Shown: positions 59,068-64,000 of the stretch, piece after piece
Position numbering within the stretch: the stretch's first letter is position 1
Layout: each line of letters opens with the position of its first letter
DNA from: Pseudomonas vranovensis DSM 16006
GTDB lineage: Bacteria; Pseudomonadota; Gammaproteobacteria; Pseudomonadales; Pseudomonadaceae
Direction of reading: 5' to 3'
Assembly: GCF_000425805.1 (NCBI RefSeq)
Contig: NZ_AUED01000002.1
Coordinates: 372,001 to 436,000, forward strand
DNA length: 64,000 nucleotides
Notes under the pieces: model-generated
Told to the model about the DNA's origin: nothing
Databases searched by the model: none
Seen by the model: the letters and a program-made list of their open reading frames with translations, nothing else
Program-made: the position numbers and the translations under genes

Positions 59068-60825
59068 TCAACGTACCCGCACAAGGCTTTGCACCGCCGG
59101 TTCCAAAGCCTTTTGCATATCCAGCCGCGCCGATCGCCCAAGATCCTCATCGTTCATCTTGCCATCGCGCTCCGATGGCAGGATCGGTGCAGTGAGGTCT
59201 TCACCATCCGTCGCTTCAAAATCCTGCTGCTGACCCAAAGGCATCGCGCTTCGCCGCAACAGCATGCGTAATTGCTCCGGGGTCAGGCCGGGATTGATCG
59301 ACAGCATCGCCGCCACCGTAGCCGTTACCAGGGGTGTAGCGTACGAGGTGCCACACTGTACGGTCCCGACATCTCCGGCAATGGCGGGCGATGCGCGAAC
59401 ACAGGCTGCGGCACTGATATCCACGCGCATATCGATATTCGAGCTGCCGCGCTTGACTACGTAATCCGGGGCGCGCAGTACCTGCGCTGATCGATTGCGC
59501 TGATGACCACCCACCACCAGCAATTGCTCGGTCACGAACGAAGAAGGCAAGCGATACTCGTCGGTTCCGGATCGCGAGGCGCCATTGCCCGCCGAGTTGA
59601 TAACGATCACGTCAGGATGCTTGGCCCGCAACCAGAGAAAAAACTCTTCCAGGAGTTCTTCATAGCCACTCATGGCCAGCCCCGACCGCAACAGCGAATC
59701 GACTTCATCCCCTTCGATGTTGCGTGCCCCGACCCGGTGAACTCCCCAGCTCCAGTTCAATACACGCACACCGTCTTCTACCAGGTTGACCGAGGCGGCA
59801 ATGTTGGCGGTGATTCCAGCATCGGAGTTTCGTTCGACAATCACTTCAAAACCCGGGCTCGCCGGGCCAAGCCCCTGAAGAAAGCCGCTATTACCCTGCG
59901 CTTGCCAGTCTGCTGCAAGTATGCCGGCCACAGTGGAACCGTGGCTGTCGGCCTTGTGTGCATCCCGGGCAAACAGGCAAAGGCGCCCTGGACTTGCCCG
60001 GCAGTCACCTCGATACGCGGCGAAATCCACCGCATCGAAATCCAGGTTGCGCTCGATGACACCTACCCGAACAGGCTGCACCTTGATCTGTTGCCGTTTG
60101 GCTGGAATCCGGCGCTGGTAGTAATACACCGCATCCAAATATCGATTGGCGGCCCATTCATCTTGCCAACTGGATGACGCTTCACCCGTACCCGATGATT
60201 CTTTACCCCGCTCCGGAGCTGACTCTTCGATGATCACCGCATCGACACTGGCTTCGCTTCCCATGCGCAATACCATGGCATCACGCTGAATGAGGTCGTC
60301 CACCGGCAGGCGCAACTGGTAGACATTGAGCGGCGCGATCGCGCCGACCACCTGAGCATCGTATTTACGGGCAATTCTCCTGGCTTGTTCGAGCCCGTCG
60401 TGGCGCTCCTCGATCAACAGGCTGACAAGATCGACATACGTGGTAAGGCCGTCCATGTTCTTGGCCACTTCACCAGGCCCGGCAGCGAGTACATGACTGC
60501 TGCCCGTTGAAAGCCATACCGCATTGCTTTGCAGGCCCTGAGCCTCCAGCCACAGCGGTGCACTGCGATACTGGCCGGGGTCCAACTGCAGGGTCAGCGT
60601 CCGCCCTTGGCGCTTGAAAGCATGGTGGGGGAGCGGTTGGCCGCCTAGCCAGAGGACCGGAGGCTGACTGTCCAGCCCCTCAACCTGAAGACACCATTGC
60701 TGTGGCACCTGTGCCAGCAGGTCCCCACAGCGCTGCAACTCGGTAATTCGCGGGGCCGGCCCTTCGGCAAGGGTCAGCGACGGCATCAGGCCTAACCAGG
60801 CCAGCAATAAAATACTGCCTTTCAT
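59068..60825 (-). CDS. Subtilisin-like S8 family protein with altered catalytic Asp
   Basis: A 585-residue exported protein with a signal peptide (MKGSILLLAWLGLMPSLTLA). Residues 20-240 include a part near 160-200 that resembles an S8 propeptide. In the catalytic domain the histidine is H295 (DSHGSTVAG), the oxyanion asparagine N414 (NSAGNG) and the serine S494 (CGTSYATP). Where subtilases have VIDTG, this protein reads VGVIERN, so glutamate E258 replaces the aspartate. GTG 60852 would add nine residues. It follows a DUF3299 gene after 86 bases. Whether it is an active protease is open. Confidence 0.85.
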   Translation of the reverse strand: MKGSILLLAWLGLMPSLTLAEGPAPRITELQRCGDLLAQVPQQWCLQVEGLDSQPPVLWLGGQPLPHHAFKRQGRTLTLQLDPGQYRSAPLWLEAQGLQSNAVWLSTGSSHVLAAGPGEVAKNMDGLTTYVDLVSLLIEERHDGLEQARRIARKYDAQVVGAIAPLNVYQLRLPVDDLIQRDAMVLRMGSEASVDAVIIEESAPERGKESSGTGEASSSWQDEWAANRYLDAVYYYQRRIPAKRQQIKVQPVRVGVIERNLDFDAVDFAAYRGDCRASPGRLCLFARDAHKADSHGSTVAGILAADWQAQGNSGFLQGLGPASPGFEVIVERNSDAGITANIAASVNLVEDGVRVLNWSWGVHRVGARNIEGDEVDSLLRSGLAMSGYEELLEEFFLWLRAKHPDVIVINSAGNGASRSGTDEYRLPSSFVTEQLLVVGGHQRNRSAQVLRAPDYVVKRGSSNIDMRVDISAAACVRASPAIAGDVGTVQCGTSYATPLVTATVAAMLSINPGLTPEQLRMLLRRSAMPLGQQQDFEATDGEDLTAPILPSERDGKMNDEDLGRSARLDMQKALEPAVQSLVRVR

Positions 60826-60911
60826 GTTGGCGGTGCGCTCGGTGGCAATCACTTGAACATCCGACTGCCACCACCCACCAACGTTCAGCGCTAGCGCAGG
60901 GGCGCTGAAAA

Positions 60912-61445
60912 CTAGAGGTCGCCCTCTTCCACCGCCTTTACCTTCCCCGCATCCAGTGCGTAGGCCGCATCGGCAAGATCATTGCTGACTTTCTCGATTT
61001 TCAGCGTGCCGCTTACCCACAGCGGTGTGTAGATATCGTCCAGCTTCACGCCACGGGGATATCGCACCAGCACCAACTGGTTGGGCGGCGGTGGCGGTAC
61101 GTGAATGCAAGCGCCCGGATAAGGCACCAGGAAGAACAAGGTGCTGTTGCCCTTGGCGTCGCTTTCCAGCGGCACCGGATACCCGCCCAGACGAATCTGC
61201 TTGCCGTTCATCGCTGGCACAGTCTTGGTCGAATACATCACCGCCGGCAGGCCTTTGCTCTGCTTCATGCCACCCTTCTCGGTGAAGGTGCCCATGGCTT
61301 CGGGAGAGCTGTGGTCGATCTCGGGCATCAGCTCCAGGGCTTTCTGGTCCGACTTGGGCATCAGCTCCAGCCAGTCGGTTTCCGGCAGCTCGGCATGGGC
61401 AAGGCTGCTGATCAGCAGCAGTGAAACCAGTAAGACACGGCGCAT
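60912..61445 (-). CDS. DUF3299 exported protein
   Basis: A 177-residue protein with a signal peptide (MRRVLLVSLLLISSLAHA) and the DUF3299 core: QIRLGGYPVPLE, TLFFLVPYPGACIHVPPPPPNQ and PLWVSGTLKIE. The family is widespread and often linked to transport operons, but its role is unknown. The start ATG 61445 comes right after a hairpin and five T, with no ribosome site. The downstream S8 gene may share its transcript. Confidence 0.87.
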   Translation of the reverse strand: MRRVLLVSLLLISSLAHAELPETDWLELMPKSDQKALELMPEIDHSSPEAMGTFTEKGGMKQSKGLPAVMYSTKTVPAMNGKQIRLGGYPVPLESDAKGNSTLFFLVPYPGACIHVPPPPPNQLVLVRYPRGVKLDDIYTPLWVSGTLKIEKVSNDLADAAYALDAGKVKAVEEGDL

Positions 61446-61448
61446 AAA

Positions 61449-61478
61449 AATGCTCGGCAACGAAAAGTGCCGAGCATT
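61449..61478 (-). terminator. Hairpin with T-run touching the DUF3299 start
   Basis: An 11-bp perfect stem pairs 61449-61459 with 61468-61478 around an eight-base loop. On the minus strand it is followed directly by TTT-ATG, the start codon of the DUF3299 gene, and it begins 12 bases after the stop of the upstream GlsB-like gene. Confidence 0.8.
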
Positions 61479-61489
61479 CTAGCCTGCCG

Positions 61490-61735
61490 TCAGTTCTTTT
61501 TGACCATGCCGTAGATCACCAGAAGCACGACCGCGCCCACCAGCGCGCCCAGGAAGCCTGCGCCTTCGCCTGCCTGGTAGATACCCAGCGCCTGGCCGCC
61601 GTAAGTCGCGGCAAGCGAACCGGCAATGCCGAGGAGAATGGTCATGATCCAGCCCATGCTGTCGTCGCCAGGCTTGATGAAGCGTGCCAGCAGACCGACG
61701 ATCAGGCCGATGAAGATGGTTCCGATGATACCCAT
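61490..61735 (-). CDS. GlsB/YeaQ/YmgE family membrane protein
   Basis: An 81-residue protein with three hydrophobic segments and the family core FIGLIVGLLARFIKPGDDSMGWIMT, ending in ALVGAVVLLVIYGMVKKN. It belongs to the transglycosylase-associated group of stress-linked inner-membrane proteins; the function is not established. The start at 61735 follows AGAGGGA. A 9-bp hairpin (61765-61789) separates it from purK. Confidence 0.88.
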   Translation of the reverse strand: MGIIGTIFIGLIVGLLARFIKPGDDSMGWIMTILLGIAGSLAATYGGQALGIYQAGEGAGFLGALVGAVVLLVIYGMVKKN

Positions 61736-61828
61736 GGCAATCCCTCTGAGTGAAATGGCGCACGCCAAAGCCTAGTCAGGGCTTTGGCATCCCGCCATCA
61801 GAGGGACTGTGAAGAAGGAAGGTTCCCT

Positions 61829-62911
61829 TCAGCCCTGGATCAGGGCCTCGACCTGCTTGATCTTCTCTTCCAGCGTGGCCATGTCGTCGCAACGCAGGGT
61901 GGCGTGACCGACCTTGCGGCCGACCTTGAAGGCCTTGCCGTAGTGATGCAGATGGCACTCGTCGATGGACACGACCTTGTCTACCGCTGGCACTTCACCG
62001 ATGAAGTTGAGCATGGCGCTTTCGCCGACCTTGGCGGTCGAGCCCAGCGGCAAGCCGGCAACGGCACGCAGGTGGTTTTCAAACTGGCTGCACTCGGCGC
62101 CTTCGATGGTCCAGTGGCCGGAATTGTGCACCCGCGGGGCGATTTCGTTGGCCTTCAGGCCACCGTCGACTTCAAAGAATTCGAATGCCAGCACGCCCAC
62201 GTAGTCCAGCTGCTTGAGCACGCGGCCCGCGTAGTCTTCGGCCAGGCCCTGGAGCAGGTGGTCTTCACTGGCCACCGACAGGCGCAGGATGCCGTTCTCG
62301 TGAGTGTTGTGCACCAGCGGGTAGAAACGGGTCTCGCCATCACGGGCGCGCACGGCGATCAGCGACACTTCGCCGGTGAACGGTACGAAGCCTTCAAGCA
62401 GGCACGGCACGCTGCCCAGTTCGGCGAATGTGCCGACTACATCCTCGGCAGATCGCAGCACTTTCTGGCCTTTTCCGTCATAACCCAAGGTGCGGGTCTT
62501 GAGCACGGCGGGCAGGCCGATGCTGGCCACGGCGGCGTCCAGGTCGGCTTGCGACTGGATGTCTGCAAACGCCGGGGTCGGAATGCCCAGGTCCTTGAAC
62601 ATGCTCTTTTCGAACCAGCGATCACGCGCAATGCGCAAGGATTCGGCGCTCGGGTAGACCGGCACGAACTGGGACAGGAAGGCGACGGTTTCAGCCGGCA
62701 CGCTTTCGAATTCGAAGGTGACCAGGTCAACTTCGTCGGCCAGTTGGCGCAGGTGGTCCTGATCGCCGTAATCGGCACGCAGGTGCTCGCCCAATGGCGC
62801 GGCGCAGGCATCTGGCGCCGGGTCCAGGAAGGCGAAGTTCATACCCAGCGGCGTTCCTGCCAGGGCCAACATGCGACCCAGCTGGCCGCCACCGATTACA
62901 CCGATTTTCAT
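61829..62911 (-). CDS. purK: N5-carboxyaminoimidazole ribonucleotide synthase
   Basis: A 360-residue ATP-grasp enzyme that carboxylates AIR with bicarbonate in purine synthesis. It opens MKIGVIGGGQLGRMLALAG, has KTRTLGYDGKGQKVL for nucleotide binding and ends with NEIAPRVHNSGHWTIEG, the ATP-grasp metal motif. purE lies ten bases upstream on the same strand. Confidence 0.97.
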   Translation of the reverse strand: MKIGVIGGGQLGRMLALAGTPLGMNFAFLDPAPDACAAPLGEHLRADYGDQDHLRQLADEVDLVTFEFESVPAETVAFLSQFVPVYPSAESLRIARDRWFEKSMFKDLGIPTPAFADIQSQADLDAAVASIGLPAVLKTRTLGYDGKGQKVLRSAEDVVGTFAELGSVPCLLEGFVPFTGEVSLIAVRARDGETRFYPLVHNTHENGILRLSVASEDHLLQGLAEDYAGRVLKQLDYVGVLAFEFFEVDGGLKANEIAPRVHNSGHWTIEGAECSQFENHLRAVAGLPLGSTAKVGESAMLNFIGEVPAVDKVVSIDECHLHHYGKAFKVGRKVGHATLRCDDMATLEEKIKQVEALIQG

Positions 62912-62921
62912 GGGTTTGACC

Positions 62922-63413
62922 TCAAGCCTGGCGCGGATCTGGATTGTCCAGAACGTTGTCTGTCTGCTCAGCGCGGAACTGCTTCAACACGCTGTGGAAC
63001 TGCGGGTGCTTGGCGCCCAGGATGCTCGCCGAGAGCAGTGCGGCGTTGATTGCGCCGGCTTTGCCGATGGCCAGGGTGGCAACCGGAATACCGGCCGGCA
63101 TCTGCACGATCGACAGCAGAGAGTCGACACCGGAGAGCATCGACGACTGGACCGGCACGCCGAGTACCGGCAGGTGGGTCTTGGCGGCGCACATGCCTGG
63201 CAGGTGGGCAGCGCCACCGGCACCGGCGATGATGACCTCGATGCCACGGCCTTCGGCCTCTTCGGCATACTGGAACAGCAGGTCCGGGGTACGGTGGGCG
63301 GAGACCACCTTGACCTCGTAGGGAATGCCGAGTTTTTCCAGCATATCGGCGGTGTGGCTAAGGGTGGACCAATCGGACTTGGAGCCCATGATCACGCCAA
63401 CCAGTGCACTCAT
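62922..63413 (-). CDS. purE: N5-carboxyaminoimidazole ribonucleotide mutase
   Basis: A 163-residue class I PurE that moves the carboxyl group of N5-CAIR to carbon 4. Active-site motifs are [13 protein letters not shown] at residue 6, VVSAHRTPD with the catalytic histidine, and [13 protein letters not shown]. The start at 63413 follows AGAGGCTC. The frame stays open a further 47 codons through the leader hairpin and is not the real start. Confidence 0.97.
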   Translation of the reverse strand: MSALVGVIMGSKSDWSTLSHTADMLEKLGIPYEVKVVSAHRTPDLLFQYAEEAEGRGIEVIIAGAGGAAHLPGMCAAKTHLPVLGVPVQSSMLSGVDSLLSIVQMPAGIPVATLAIGKAGAINAALLSASILGAKHPQFHSVLKQFRAEQTDNVLDNPDPRQA

Positions 63414-63450
63414 CGTCGAGCCTCTTCTCTTGGGCGCCCGCAGGCGCGTC

Positions 63451-63492
63451 AAAAAACAACAAGCCACGCGGGGACGACCGGCGTGGCTTGTT
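63451..63492 (-). terminator. Terminator-like hairpin in purE leader
   Basis: A perfect 12-bp stem (63458-63469 with 63481-63492, 11-base loop) is followed on the minus strand by G and six T. Only 37 bases lie between the T-run and the purE start codon. TATACT (minus strand, 63533-63538) stands upstream as a possible -10. It may be an attenuator for purEK or the end of the upstream LysR transcript. Confidence 0.75.
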
Positions 63493-63616
63493 ATGCGAAT
63501 TAGGGCCGGGAAAAACCGACCGAAGGCCGCGCAGTATATCGTAACCCGGTGCATTTAAGGCACCCCGGCGACCAACTGTCGGCCCTTATTTTTCGGGGCT
63601 TTGGCTGACTTTCAGG

Positions 63617-64000
63617 TCAACCTGCCGTCGACGGCCCGCCCTCCAGCTTGCGCCAGAGCAAACGCACATTGGCCTTGCGCACCAGCGCGCAACGGTACAG
63701 GCGGATTTCCAGCGGTACGTGCCACTGCGGGCCACCACAGATCACCAACTCGCCGCGCTCAAGCTCGGCGCGCGCCGAAAGCCGCGGCACCCAGGCTATC
63801 CCCAGGCCTTCCAGGGCCATGCTCTTGAGGCTGTCGGCCATGGCCGTCTCATACACCGTGGTAAAGCGCAGGGCGCGCTGACGCAACAGCAGGTTGACCG
63901 AACGACCGAGGAAAGCCCCCGCGCTGTAGGCCAGCAGCGGTACGCTGCCCTCGCCTTCCAGGTCGAACAGCGGCTTGCCATCGGCATCGGCCGCGCACAC
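63617..64000 (-). CDS. LysR family regulator, C-terminal part
   Basis: The last 127 codons of a gene that starts beyond the window. The visible part is the second half of a LysR effector-binding domain, seen in VYETAMADSLKSMALEGLGIAWVPRLSARAELERGELV, here broken as VYETAMADSLKS and EGLGIAWVPRL. The helix-turn-helix is outside the window. Its target cannot be named. purE lies 203 bases downstream on the same strand. Confidence 0.85.
   Translation of the reverse strand: MCAADADGKPLFDLEGEGSVPLLAYSAGAFLGRSVNLLLRQRALRFTTVYETAMADSLKSMALEGLGIAWVPRLSARAELERGELVICGGPQWHVPLEIRLYRCALVRKANVRLLWRKLEGGPSTAG

Noticed and set aside
61765..61789. Terminator between purK and the GlsB-like gene
   Set aside because: A 9-bp hairpin is present but no T-run follows on the coding strand, so I did not call it a terminator.

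Overview
This window reads as ordinary chromosome of a Pseudomonas of the P. putida group. The DNA is GC-rich, about 90% coding, and carries long blocks whose gene order I know from pseudomonads: rpmG-rpmB, radC, coaBC-dut-algC-argB, pyrE, crc, rph, yicC-gmk, rpoZ-spoT-ridA, exbB-exbD-tonB, oxyR-recG, HU, rubredoxin and its reductase, ubiC-ubiA, phoB-phoR, the pst operon with phoU, and purE-purK. I saw no tRNA, rRNA, CRISPR array, insertion sequence, prophage or integrase.

Layout. Positions 1-8.7 kb hold the tail of an Lrp-type regulator, a cysteine-cluster protein, an FAD amine oxidoreductase, a DUF1127 peptide divergent from a MocR-type regulator, a phospholipase D family lipoprotein, an MFS protein, an aldehyde dehydrogenase and a cupin. 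From 8.8 to 20.6 kb come ribosomal proteins L33 and L28, a peptide-binding protein, radC, and cofactor, nucleotide, alginate/LPS-sugar and arginine genes, then crc, rph, yicC and gmk. From 20.6 to 27.1 kb there is a gamma-glutamylated polyamine catabolic operon (glutamine-synthetase-like ligase, aldehyde dehydrogenase, gamma-Glu-GABA hydrolase, permease) with a divergent LysR regulator. From 27.3 to 42.8 kb lie the stringent response pair rpoZ-spoT, the TonB energising system, oxyR-recG, an HDOD protein, HU, rubredoxin functions and the first two ubiquinone steps. From 42.8 to 56 kb is the phosphate regulon: phoB-phoR and pstS-pstC-pstA-pstB-phoU, with recognisable Pho boxes before phoB, pstC and pstS. 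The remainder holds an MFS symporter, a thioesterase, a hexose-6-phosphate mutarotase, a subtilase with an unusual active site, small membrane and exported proteins, purK-purE and the end of a LysR gene.

How the genes work together. The two aldehyde dehydrogenases, the FAD oxidoreductase and the ligase/hydrolase/permease operon together could take putrescine-like amines through gamma-glutamyl intermediates to GABA. Pst imports phosphate, PhoU and PhoR sense its flux, and PhoB drives both its own gene and pst. ExbB-ExbD-TonB energises outer-membrane receptors.

I did not find a convincing undescribed multi-gene system. The best leads are regulatory and single-protein: a terminator-like hairpin inside the purEK leader, a terminator touching the start codon of a DUF3299 gene, a structured leader before rpoZ, a four-unit Pho box fused to a terminator upstream of pstS, a four-copy operator candidate before the MocR gene, and a subtilase whose catalytic aspartate position holds glutamate. 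All coordinates and motif matches were read by eye.
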